A program made the translations under genes and the position numbers. Below are positions 10,783 through 20,903 of a DNA stretch of 64,000 bases, piece by piece. Source of the stretch: Bidens hawaiensis (Eukaryota > Streptophyta > Magnoliopsida > Asterales > Asteraceae); assembly GCA_021521415.1 (NCBI GenBank), contig JAIQDT010007653.1, positions 45,209-109,208 of the forward strand, in the 5' to 3' direction. Within the stretch, counting starts at the first letter, position 1, and each line of letters opens with the position of its first letter. The notes below the pieces were generated by a model. That model made no database searches. It was not told the origin of the DNA and saw nothing but the letters and a program-made list of their open reading frames with translations.

Positions 10783-11204
10783 CCCTTAATCCTCCATTTA
10801 TTCATTTACACATATCCCTTACACCATCCAAAACACACACTTAAGATTCTCTCTCTAGTTCTCTCTCTCTCTAAACCGATATCAAGAAGGAAACCGAGAA
10901 CCGACCCAAGGTAATGATAGTATTTTATTGTTTGAGCTTAAATCCGTATGATATAATCATGAAACGACGAACCGACACCGTTAAACCGTTTATGTCATGA
11001 GATCCGGGTGGAATCGGGTATAAACCGAACCTAATATGAGCTTAAGGGTCACCCTAGCTCAGATCTAGATCGAACGGGACGAAAAACGATGAAAAACGGT
11101 GTAAAACGGTGAAGATACGTTTTTACGGTGAGTTTTCCGGCAAAGGCGGCGCCGGAAAAACGTGTACGAGGTTTTCAGGGAATGTTCTGACAAATCTGAC
11201 CTAA

Positions 11205-11545
11205 CCCTAGTTCGCTAAGGAATAACTAGCGAATTAGAGGTAATTCGCCAGCTGATTCGCTAAGGAATGATTAACGAACTAGCTGTAGTTCGTATTCAAT
11301 TCTTTAAGGGAAAAAGGTAACGAATTACCCTTGATTCGTTATGACCAGTTCTTTAAAGGAGATAACGAATTAGAAGGTCCAATTCGCTACCTGGACTGGT
11401 TCGCTACATGGACTGATTCGTTAAGAGTCCAGTTCATTAAAAGACCAATTTGTGTAAGTACCCAGTTCGTTAAAGGTTCCAATTCATTACAAGAACCAGT
11501 TCGTCATGGCAATTCAGTTCGTTAAGGATAAGTAACGAATTAGAG
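11205..11545 (+). repeat. Array of TTCGTTA/TAACGAA motifs in the 5' LTR
   Basis: In about 340 bp the short motifs TTCGTTA, TTCGCTA, AACGAATT and AACGAACT occur roughly every 15-25 bases on both strands, separated by short phrases such as GGACTGG and CCAGTTCG. It is not a clean tandem repeat; it looks like repeated degenerate amplification of one motif. Present also at 18625-18962 and, inverted, at 4965-5240. Confidence 0.75.
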
Positions 11546-11713
11546 GTTTAACAGAATGACAGAATGATCCCTGGACTTTGAAAAGAATTATTAAATTACA
11601 AATAAGCCCTTGAGCTTTTAAGTAGCATATTATTCAATGATTCAAAATGCTAATGGAAAATGTGTTAAGACAGTTAATGAAAATAAAATTTTTTCAATCT
11701 GACCTTGCAGTTA

Positions 11714-11802
11714 ACCCCAGCCAGGGGCTCTGCCCCTTGGACCCCGCTAGGGGCTGCCGCCCCTAGAACCCCGCTGCCAGGGGTGCTGGCCCCGGACCCC
11801 CG
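11714..11802 (+). repeat. GC-rich hairpin block in the 5' LTR
   Basis: The block contains GGGGCTCTGCCCC, CTAGGGGCTGCCGCCCCTAG and CCAGGGGTGCTGGCCCCGG, each able to fold back. It is conserved in the other two LTR copies, with the third hairpin the most variable. Confidence 0.8.
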
Positions 11803-12274
11803 TTCGTTGAGGGTAATAATTAAACTAGAAAGGCGATATGTGTAGTGATAGTTTACTGAAACGTATAATTATTATACAGTTAGTTGTGCACAGCTCAAGA
11901 AGGGAATAACCGTAAACGGTGAACGCAACCGCATTGAGGTGAGTTTTTAGCCCCACTTCCTTGTTATGTTTTCGGGGCTGTGTGCATAATCGATGTGATA
12001 GTTAATACACTTTCCTTAAGTGGTGAGTGTATGCCTTGTATGATGTATCTATGATGTTTGCTTGACGGTGCGTGAACGATCTTCGGATATTGCATGTATC
12101 GTCAGGTGGTAGGTAAAGACGTGATTGCTATGTATGATGTAAGATAAGATGCATGTATGAATATTTATGATGTATGCATAATGTACGTATGATAAGTTAA
12201 TGGTACGTGAACGCTCTTCGGAGATTGCACGTGTTGTCAGGAAAAATATTTAAGGACAGGTATAGTATGAAGCT

Positions 12275-12445
12275 TTGGAAGAAAGGGTACCGGACCCTAA
12301 TAATATCTGAGGATGAAGGGTACCGGACCCTAATAATATCCGAGGATGAAGGGTGACCGGACCCTAATAATATACGAGGATGAAGGGTGACTGGACCCTA
12401 ATAATATCCGAGGATGGAGGGTACCGGACCCTAAAAATGTCCGAG
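12275..12445 (+). repeat. LTR tandem subrepeats, about 34 bp, five copies
   Basis: Units read AGGGTACCGGACCCTAATAA followed by TATCCGAGGATGA, with small changes between copies. Reverse-complement relatives are at 4105-4230. Confidence 0.85.
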
Positions 12446-12889
12446 GTATGTAGGGTGAAACGCCCTTTATAATGTATGGTTAGATATGAATGTCTATGGA
12501 CGAATGCTGATCTTGATATGATGTTATGCGTACCTTCGGGCACGTATATGTGTATGAAAAGTAAGTTATGTGATTAACTAGAACTCACTCAGCATAGCTG
12601 ACTTTTAGTATGCACGCAGGCAAATAGGTTGAGGCAGCTCGCGTGACTGAAGACACATGGCATGGAAATCGAAGATACTGGCATCCCGAAGAACTGTTGT
12701 GATGTTTTAAAGACTATGTTTTGTTTAATTGACTACGAATGTTTTATAAGACATGATTTGATGGTTATGTAAAATATTATGGTTGAAGTTTTATTGTTCC
12801 GCAAAAGTGTTTGTTAACTCTGATATTTAGAACTGCGTTTATGAGTAAATCCAACGTTAAAGTAGGGATACCGGTAACGGGGCCTTACA

Positions 12890-12908
12890 AGTTGGTATCA
12901 TAGCAAAG
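12890..12908 (+). other. Primer-binding site for initiator-Met tRNA
   Basis: Immediately after the 5' LTR the sequence AGTTGGTATCATAGC appears. It matches the usual plant initiator-methionine primer site TGGTATCAGAGC with one change. Confidence 0.85.
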
Positions 12909-13339
12909 TTTGAGAGATTTAAGCGTCCTACATGCTTAGACTCGAACAGAGAATGGGATAAAAGTAAGAAAAGAAAGAAAATGCCCGTACGAGAATGCCA
13001 TGTGTCACTCAAGCAAGCTAAGTAAAGGTAAAGTACGTGAGTAAATTCACATATAAAGTAGAATAATGAATGAATGTTTGCGTAATTGCTAAATAAAGAA
13101 TGTGTGAATGATAGCTTAATTGCTATGGATAGAGGTATAAGATGATATGAAATTCTTGATTGTCTAACTGTTAGAAGTAGAACCAGCACAAATAGACTCA
13201 TAAAGGGAAGTGTATAGGACACGGAAAGTAACGTGATCAGCTAATCACAGCTGGCCACTGTTATTACCTGTTAGCCTTACTATCCTTGTACTAAATGGTT
13301 CCTTAAGTGATGACGTTTGTGTTTCCTTATAGAAAACGA
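12909..13339 (+). other. Untranslated leader of the Tekay-type element
   Basis: This is the A/G-rich stretch between the primer-binding site and the gag start. It would hold the packaging signal in a working element. I see no open frame that belongs to the element here. Confidence 0.6.
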
Positions 13340-14634
13340 ATGGCTGGAGCTAAGAAAGCTTCTGGAAAAGGAGGATGTACGGGACGTTGTGGCAGGCCAC
13401 GCGTTGTCCGAGAACCATCAGTGGAAGCAGCTACTAATAATGAGGGAGAAGGAAGTGCAGCTGGTGGAAATCCGAGTAACAACGAAGGGTATCAACTTGA
13501 CCCTGCTGTTCAAGCTGCCATTGCTCAAGCGGTAGCAGCTGCTGCGAAGAACTGGAATGCTGAAGGGTCTGCTAGAGGTCGTGAAAGAACCGCTGAAAGG
13601 GCGGAAGGAGATGGTAAGAAAAATGGTGAAGGGGAAGGGGAAGAATCAAGCGTGGTGAAGTCAGTGAAGGTTGATGACAAGAAAAGGGGCCTAGGTGGGT
13701 GCAACTATAAGTCTTTCAAAAGTTGTGGTCCACCGGAGCTAACCGGCTTATGAGACGCAATCGCTACTCTCCAATGGATAACCGCGATGGACAAAATTAT
13801 CTGAATTAGCGAATGGCGTCCTGACCAAGCTGTGGGTTATGCTACCAAATCCTTCGGTGAGGAGGCAATGTACTGGTGGGAGACAGTTAAGCAGAGGAAG
13901 AGTCGAGAAGAGATCAAGGCCTTGAGGTGGGACGATCTGAAAGAGTTAGTGATGAAACGATTTTGTGCTGATGCAGAGATAGAGAAGGTTGAGATGAAGT
14001 TCTTAAGTCTGAAGGCGGGTAAGATGACGCACCGAGAATACCTCACTGAATTCAACCGTCTGTCAAGGTTGGTGCCAGACATGGTGAACACCGAGGCCAA
14101 GTGGATCAAATGCTACCTCAGGGGACTGCCATAGAATGTTCGTGTCTTGGTCAAGGCTGGTAGACCAGGTACTTTTGATTCTGTTGTGGGGCTCGCGGAA
14201 ACGGTTTATGAGGACTTGATAAATGAGGTGGCTATGGATAAAAGGAAGGAGAAGGAGTGGGTCGCGCCTGCCAAACGACCAGGTACTCAGTTATGGAACC
14301 CTAGGGACAAGAAGCAGAAGGTGTGGGGGAGAAAGACATGCAAGACGTGTGGGAAGGTACACGGTGGCGAGTGCAAGTGGGGTACTGGTTCGGACGTGTG
14401 CCACAAATGTGGAAAGGCTCATGGTGGATAATGCAGGATGGGACAAATGCCTGCTATAAGTGTGGGAAGATGGGTCATTATGCTAATGAATGTAATGCAA
14501 AACCAGCATGCTTTAAGTGCGGTAAGACAGACCATATGGCAAGGGAGTGCGCCGACGGTGAGGCTGGAGGTAGTGGGAAGAAAGATGCTGATCAAGCAAG
14601 GCCGAGGACTAGAGCCTACATGCTGACCCAGTAA
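13340..14634 (+). pseudogene. Tekay-type gag (capsid-nucleocapsid), broken
   Basis: Gag forms the virus-like particle around the element RNA. The start at 13340 is chosen because it opens the basic, low-complexity MAGAKKASGKGG segment and lies after the leader. Domains in order: basic and E/G-rich N-terminus; capsid region with GYATKSFGEEA, YWWETVKQRK and FCADAEIEKVEMKFLSLKAG; then cysteine-rich nucleocapsid with a CKTCGKVHGGEC cluster, a CHKCG cluster and two standard knuckles CYKCGKMGHYANEC and CFKCGKTDHMAREC. In-frame stops lie at 13751, 13802, 14132 and 14632, and a frame change occurs between about 14410 and 14450 within the second cysteine cluster. The family identification is secure; the protein cannot be made whole. 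Confidence 0.92.
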
Positions 14635-15280
14635 CAGGCTAGACAGATTCCTGATGTTGTGACCGGTACGTTCCTAGTAAAAGATATTCCAGCTTCAGTA
14701 TTATTTGATTCGGGTGCGAATAGGAGTTTTGTAGCTACGGCGTTTAGTAAACTAGCAAAAATGAAAAGTTGCCGAGTGTTTGAAACCTTCATAGTAGAAA
14801 CCGCCAGTGACACCTCGGTGAAAATAATGAAAATGGTTAAGGATTGTAAGATAGAATTAGAGGGACATGAGTTCCCTGATACTTTGTATGTCATGACCTT
14901 AGGAGGGTTCGATGTAGTCTTGGGAAAGGATTGGTTATCTGAATACGAAGCTCGGATAGTATGTAAGAGTAGAATAATATAGCTAAAGTCCTTGGATGGT
15001 AGTGTCGTGACGGTTTATGGCGATAAGGAAAGTTCAGGTTTTAACGTCATTTCAATGATAAAAGCCGAAGGTTTGTTAAGGCGAGGGTGTGATGCCTACC
15101 TGGCGTATGTTGTCAACTCTACGACCGAGACGAAAGAAATGAAAGATGTTCCTATTGTGCGCGATTACCCAGAAGTATTCCCTGAGGATCTTCCGGGGTT
15201 GCCACCGGAACGTGAGATAGAATTCCAGATAGATTTAATACCAGGAGCCAGCTCGTCGCGAAAGCGCCTTACTGTCTAGC
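14635..15280 (+). pseudogene. Tekay-type aspartic protease and RT lead-in, broken
   Basis: The retroviral-type protease cuts the element polyprotein. The active-site motif LFDSGANRSF is present near 14702, with the flap and C-terminal part GGFDVVLGKDWL near 14908. The segment then runs to the RT lead-in [28 protein letters not shown] region (about 15157-15230, here with VRDYPEVFPEDLPG). A stop lies at 14980-14982, and the frame changes near 15270-15290, just before the RT. The same frame as the end of gag is used. Confidence 0.92.
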
Positions 15281-15290
15281 GCCGTCTGAG

Positions 15291-15929
15291 ATGAAAGAAT
15301 TGATGTCCCAACTGCAAGAACTCCTCGACAAAGGTTTAATAAGACCAAGTGTTTCTCATTGGGGCGCGCCAGTGTTGTTCGTGAAGAAGAAAGATGGAAG
15401 TATGAGAATGTGCATAGACTATCGCGAGTTGAACAAGCTTACGGTAAAGAATAGATATCCTTTGCCAAGGATTGACGATCTGTTTGACCAACTGCAAGGG
15501 TCAAGCTGGTTCTCAATAATAGATCTCAGATCAGGCTATCATCAGTTGAAGGTGAAAGAGGCAGACATCCCTAAAACAGCGTTTCGGATGCGGTATGGAC
15601 ACTACGAGTTCGTCGTAATGTCATTCGGTCTAACGAATGCTCCCGCAGTATTTATGGACATGATGAATAGGGTATGTCGGCCAATGTTGGATAAGTCGGT
15701 TATTTTCTTCATCGACGATATATTGATTTATTCCAAAAGCAAGTCCGATCATGCTCAGCATCTGCGAGAAGTATTGGAGATTCTGAAGAAAGTGAAGTTG
15801 TATGCTAAGTTTTCGAAATGCGCGTTCTGGTTGCGAGAAGTGCAATTTCTAGGTCACGTGATCAATCCTGAAGGGATTACTATGGACCCAGCTAAGATTG
15901 AAGCGATAACAAATTGGAAGACTCCATAG
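15291..15929 (+). pseudogene. Tekay-type reverse transcriptase core
   Basis: Copies element RNA into DNA. The 212-codon open stretch holds the RT fingers and palm: [17 protein letters not shown], then [11 protein letters not shown] with the first catalytic aspartate, [15 protein letters not shown] and [10 protein letters not shown] with the paired catalytic aspartates (near 15700-15730). All three aspartates are intact. The frame ends at the stop at 15927-15929, in the connection region. The core is therefore preserved while the polyprotein around it is not. Confidence 0.95.
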
Positions 15930-16631
15930 AATCCGACTGATATACGAAGCTTCTTAGGGTTAGCTGGCTACTATAGGAGATTCATCGAAGGTTTCTCCAA
16001 GATAGCCGCACCGTTGACCAGCATGACCCGAAAGTCAATAGTATTTAGTTGGGGTAAGTTTCAGGAAGAGGCTTTCCAGGAGTTAAAGAAGAGACTCACG
16101 CAAGCTCCAATCCTTGCTTTACCCGATGGTGACGAGGATTTGGTTGTTTGTACTGATGCTTCGCATCGTGGGTTAGGTTGCGTGTTGATGCAACGAGGAA
16201 AGGTGATAGCTTACGCGTCTAGACAATTTAAGGGCCATGAGAGTACTTATCCGATGCATGATTTGGAGCTAGCAGCAGTAGTGCATGCTCTCAAGATATG
16301 GAGACACTATCTGTAGGGTACTAAGTGTACCATTTACACGGATCATAAGAGTTTAAAGTCCTTCTTCGAGCAGAAGGAATTGAACATGAGGCAGAGAAGA
16401 TGGTTAGAATTGATAAAGGATTACGACTGTGATATTAAGTACTACCCTGGTAAAGCTAACATGGTCGCTGATGCACTAAGTCGTAAGAATGAGGAAGTCG
16501 TTGCAACAGTAAAGTCATATCAGCTAGTTATGAACTCATGCTTATTTGAAGAAATCATCAAGGTGCAGTCTGAAGTGCTGGTAAATGAAGGACTAGTAAA
16601 GAAAGAAAGGATTTTTGGTCAGCAAGACTAG
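15930..16631 (+). pseudogene. Tekay-type RT connection and RNase H, broken
   Basis: Removes RNA from the RNA-DNA hybrid. After the stop at 15927 the frame continues with [17 protein letters not shown] (connection), then RNase H motifs [14 protein letters not shown] (first catalytic aspartate), [11 protein letters not shown] (glutamate) and YTDHKSL (second aspartate), ending with ADALSRK. Stops lie at 16314 and 16629. No frame change occurs here, so only nonsense mutations break it. Confidence 0.92.
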
Positions 16632-17804
16632 TTGATGGAAAACACGCATGGTGTTAAGACTAGGTTTGACCGCATGTGGATTCCACGCCATGGAGATCTC
16701 AGAGGTCGAATCTTAGATGAAGCTCATAAGTCAAGATATTCTATTCATCCAGGAGCTACGAAGATGTACCAAGATTTGAAAAGAGACTACTGGTGGCCAG
16801 GAATGAAGAATGATGTGGTAGATTACGTCAGTAGGTGCTTAACTTGTTTACAAGTCAAGGCAGAGCATCAAAAGCCTTATGGGAAAATGCAGCATTTAGA
16901 GATACCAGAATGGAAATAGGAACACATCACCATGGATTTCATAACTAAGCTACCTCGTACAGCTAAGCATCATGATACCATCTGGGTGATTGTGGACCGT
17001 TTGACCAAGAGTGCTCACTTTCTGCCTATACGAGAGGCTATCTCGTCAGAAACGTTGGCAAGCTTGTTCATTAAAGAGGTTGTATATAAGCATGGAGTGC
17101 CGTTATCGATCATGTCTGATAGAGATACTCGTTTTACTTCGAGGTTTTGGAAGAAGTTCCATGAAGCTATGGGAACAAGATTGAACATCAGTACGGCGTA
17201 TCATCCTCAAACAGATGGGCAGTCTGAAAGGACGATCCAAACCCTTGAGGATATGCTACGTGCTTGTGTTTTGGACTTTGGAGGGAGTTGGGACGATCAT
17301 CTGCATCTGGCAGAGTTCTCTTACAACAACTACCATTCAAGTATTGTGATGCCACCGTTCGAGATGTTGTATGGAAGACGCTGTAGAACTCCATTATGCT
17401 GGGGAGAGATTGGTCAGAAGGAGATGGGAAGCCTGGAAGTTGTTCAAGAAACTTCTTCAAAGTTTGATCAGATTAAGGCAAGGATGGAAGCTGCTCAAGA
17501 CAGACAGAAGTCGTATGCTGATAAGCGGCGACGACTGATTGAGTTTAACGTTGGTGACAATGTGATGCTCAAGGTCTCACCTTGGAAAGGAATTATTCGT
17601 TTTAGGAAGAGAGGAAAGTTAAGTCCGAGGTACATTGGACCGTTTAAGATTTTAGATCGTATAGGGGAAGTAGCTTATAAGCTGGATTTATCCGGTGAGT
17701 TAGAAGGAATTCAGTCAACCTTCCATGTTTCTCATCTAAGGAAGTGTCTAGCTGATGACACGTCGCACGTGCCATTGATGGACATTGAGGTTGATGAAAG
17801 CTGA
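16632..17804 (+). pseudogene. Tekay-type integrase, broken
   Basis: Integrase joins the DNA copy to the host genome. The HHCC zinc-binding region is visible (HKSRYSIHPGATKM and CLTCLQVK, about 16723-16860). The catalytic core has its D,D,E residues in TMDFI, SDRDTRF and GQSERTIQ. A stop at 16917-16919 separates the zinc domain from the core. The C-terminal GPF/Y-type region KLSPRYIGPFKIL follows near 17617. The frame ends at 17802-17804 after a change of frame into the last segment. Confidence 0.95.
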
Positions 17805-17971
17805 ACTACATTGAGAAACCGATAGGGATTGTCGATCGTAAAGAGAAGCAACTTCGTCACAACGTTATACCCCTAGTGAAAGTGATATGGAAGCATCGCA
17901 AGGGATCAGACGCTACATGGGAAGCTGAGGATGAGATGCGCAAGTTTTATCCGAATCTGTTTATGAAATAG
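17805..17971 (+). pseudogene. C-terminal chromodomain-like segment of integrase
   Basis: In a different frame from the integrase core this stretch shows IEKPIGIVDRKEKQLR, then LVKVIWKHRKG and ATWEAEDEMRKFYP and a stop at 17969-17971. The order VKV-x-W ... ATWE resembles the C-terminal chromodomain of Tekay-type chromoviruses, which tethers integration to modified chromatin. The frame change just before it would cut this tail from the protein. Confidence 0.8.
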
Positions 17972-18011
17972 TTAGGTTTCGGGGACGAAACCTCTTTAAG
18001 GAGGGAATACT
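17972..18011 (+). other. 3' untranslated end and polypurine tract
   Basis: It contains GGGGACGAAACCTCTTTAAG and the purine run AAGGAGGGAA directly before the 3' LTR. The polypurine tract primes second-strand DNA synthesis. Confidence 0.8.
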
Positions 18012-20305
18012 TGTAACATCCTACTTTCGGTTATATTAATATAATAAAGTTCGTTTATTTTATAGCGGGTCGTTATCGGTTTAGTTGAATAGAATACGAG
18101 ATGGACTTGTGTTGGGTAAATGGATACGGGTTATGGACTTGGGTTATGGAGGAATAAAGGAAAGACCATGGGCTTAAGCCCATGATAAAAAATATATATA
18201 CCCTTAATCCTCCATTTAATTCATTTACATATATCCCTTACACCATCCAAAACTCACACTTAAGATTCTCCTTCTAGTTCTCTCTCTCTAAACCGATATC
18301 AAGAAGGAAACCGAGAACCGACCCGAGGTAATGATAGTATTTTATTGTTTGAGCTTAAATCCGTTAGATATAATCATGAAACGACGAGCCGACACCGTTA
18401 AACCATTTAAGTCATGAGATCCGGGTGGAATCGAGTATAAACCGAACCTAATATGAGCTTAGGGGTCACCCTAGCTCAGTTCTGGATCGAACAGAATGAA
18501 AAACGATGAAAAACGGTGTAAAACGGTGAAGATACGTTTTTCCGGTGAGTTTTCTGGCAATGGCGGCGCCGGAAAAACGTGTACGAGGTTTTCAGGGAAT
18601 GTTCTGACAAATCTGACCTAACCCTAGTTCGCTAAGGAATAACTAGCGAATTAGAGGTAATTCGCCAGCTGATTCGCTAAGGAATGATTAACGAACTAGC
18701 TGTAGTTCGTATTCAATTCGTTAAGGGAGAAAGGTAACGAATTACCCTTGATTCGTTATGACCAGTTCGTTAAAGGAGATAACGAATTAGAATGTCCAAT
18801 TTGCTACCTGGACTGGTTCGCTACATGGACTGATTCGTTAAGAGTCCAGTTCGTTAAAAGTCCAATTCGTGTAAGTAACCAGTTCGTTAAAGGTTCCAAT
18901 TCATTACAAGAACAAGTTCGTCATGGCAAGTCAGTTCGTTAAGGATAAGTAACGAATTAGAGGTTTAACAGAATGACAGAATGGTCTGGACTTAGAAAAG
19001 AATGATTTAATTACAAATAAGCCCTTGAACTTTTAAGTAGCATATTATTCAATGATTCAAAATGCTAATGGAAAATGTGTTAAGAGAGTTAATGAAAATA
19101 AAATTTTTCCAAGCTGACCTTGCAACTTAACCCCAGCCAGAGGCTCTGCCCCTTGGACCCCGCTAGGGGCTGCCGCCCCTAGAACCTCGCTGCCAGGGGC
19201 GCTGCCCCCGGACCCCCATTCGTGGAGGGTAATAATTAAACTAGAAAGGCGATATGTGTAGTGATAGTTTACTGAAACGTCTAATTATTATACAGTTAGT
19301 CGTGCACAGCTCAAGAAGGGAATAACCGTAAACGGTGAACGCAACCGCATTGAGGTGAGTTTCTAGCCCCACTTCCTTGTTATGTTTTCGGGGCTGTGTG
19401 CATACTCGATGTGATAGTTAATACACTTACCTTAAGTGGTGAGTGTATGCCTTGTATGATGTATGTATGATGATTGCTTGACGGTGCGTGAACGATCTTC
19501 GGTTATTGCATGTACCGTCAGATGGTAGCTAAAGACGTGATTGCTATGTATGATGTAATATAAGATGCATGTATGAATATTTATGATATATGCATAATGT
19601 ACTTATGATAAGTTAATGGTACGTGAACGCTCTTCGGAGATTGCACGTATTGTCAGGAAAAATATTTAAGGACAGGTATAGTGTGAAGCTATGGAAGAAA
19701 GGGTACCGGACCCTAATAATATCCGAGGATGAAGGGTACCTGACCCTAATAATATCCGAGGATGAAGGGTAACGGGACCCTAATAATATCCGAGGATGAA
19801 GGGTGACCGGACCCTAATAATATCCGAGGATGGAGGGTACCGAACCCTAAAAATATCTGAGGTATGTAGGGTGAAACGCCCTTTATAATGTATGGTTAGA
19901 TATGAATGTGTATGGACGAATGCTGATCTTGATATGATGTAATGCGTACCTTCGGGCACGTATATGTGTATGAAAAGTAAGTTATGTGATTAACTAGAAC
20001 TCACTCAACATAGCTGACTTTTAGTATGCACGCAGGCAAATAGGTTGAGGCAGCTCGCGTGACTGAAGACACATGGCATGGAAATCGAAGATACTGGCAT
20101 CTCGAAGAAATGTTGTGATGTTTTAAAGACTATGTTTTGTTTAATTGACTACGAATGTTTTATAAGACATGATTTGATGGTTATGTAAAATATTATAGTT
20201 GAAGTTTTATTGTTCCGCGAAAGTCTTTGTTAACTCTGATATTTAGAACTGCATTTATGAGTAAATCCAACGTTAAAGTAGGGCTACCGGTAACGGGGCC
20301 TTACA
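18012..20305 (+). repeat. 3' LTR of the Tekay-type element
   Basis: Begins TGTAACATCC and ends GGGGCCTTACA. It has the same landmarks as the 5' LTR: palindrome 18167-18184 with TATA box, motif array 18625-18962, GC-rich block 19132-19219, subrepeats about 19700-19865. Differences from the 5' copy are scattered substitutions and short indels. Confidence 0.95.
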
Positions 20306-20453
20306 TGAGATGTGAGAGTTTATCCGCGTCTACCGATGGAGAGTTGATCCCGTCCGCGATTTGAGACAAGCTATTGGGCCCATCATGACTGTTTACTATG
20401 CCAGCAATGTCGAGTTTCACAACACATCTTAAAGCAGCACTACTTAAACTAGC
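20306..20453 (-). pseudogene. COMT-type O-methyltransferase fragment, upstream part
   Basis: On the minus strand this continues the O-methyltransferase frame upstream of the retrotransposon: AALRCVVKLDIAGIVNSH, then SLSQIADGINSPS and DKLSHLM, which runs into the fragment at 10594 once the element and one TGAGA are removed. An in-frame stop lies at 20454-20456, and the true N-terminus (about 40 residues in the family) is not seen. Either the start was in another exon or it was lost. This places the insertion in the dimerisation region. Confidence 0.88.
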
Positions 20454-20872
20454 TTACAGTTGTTTGAAAACCCATGCTTGGCCTCTGATTCGTGCATCGT
20501 CTTCTTTTCGAGTTACTAGACTCATTTGTGGAAGAATGTATGAAACAAGAATGTCACTATTGATGAAATGACTATGTAGTTAAAAGCATGAAGTTTGTTC
20601 AATCAAATAGGCACTTAAATTTAACAACATACCCTTGGGGATAAGAAACATTTCATACTAATATTATAATTCATTGACTTTGTTTAACAATAATTGCGGT
20701 TTGTTTACAAGATTCTTAATTACAGCTTAATCTTCGGTGGTAGGTTGATCATTATATGGGGGTGATTATTGTATAATATAAACCCATAGAGGTGGCTTGT
20801 AAATGCACACAAGTACAATAAAAATAGATTAAAGGTGGGAATACTTTATGTTCTAAATTTCTATGTATTATT

Positions 20873-20903
<31 letters not shown>

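Larger units (their letters stand above)
10595..12889 (+). repeat. 5' LTR of the Tekay-type element
   Basis: Begins TGTAACATCCTACTTTCGG and ends GGTAACGGGGCCTTACA. From left to right it contains a palindrome with TATA box (10749-10782), a CT-rich leader, a TTCGTTA/AACGAA array (about 11205-11545), a GC-rich hairpin block (11714-11802) and tandem subrepeats (about 12275-12445). Confidence 0.95.
10595..20305 (+). mobile_element. Tekay-type Ty3/gypsy retrotransposon, complete but mutated
   Basis: A 9711-bp element with two LTRs of 2295 and 2294 bp, a primer-binding site for initiator-methionine tRNA, gag, protease, RT, RNase H, integrase and a C-terminal chromodomain-like segment in that order, a polypurine tract and an exact TGAGA target duplication. 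Long LTRs plus a chromodomain-like end suit the Tekay (Del) chromovirus lineage; the lineage name is my judgement. The coding region is one long frame interrupted by about nine nonsense codons and three frame changes, so it cannot move on its own. The LTRs differ at a few percent of positions by eye, so insertion is not very recent. It split the O-methyltransferase gene. Confidence 0.95.
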
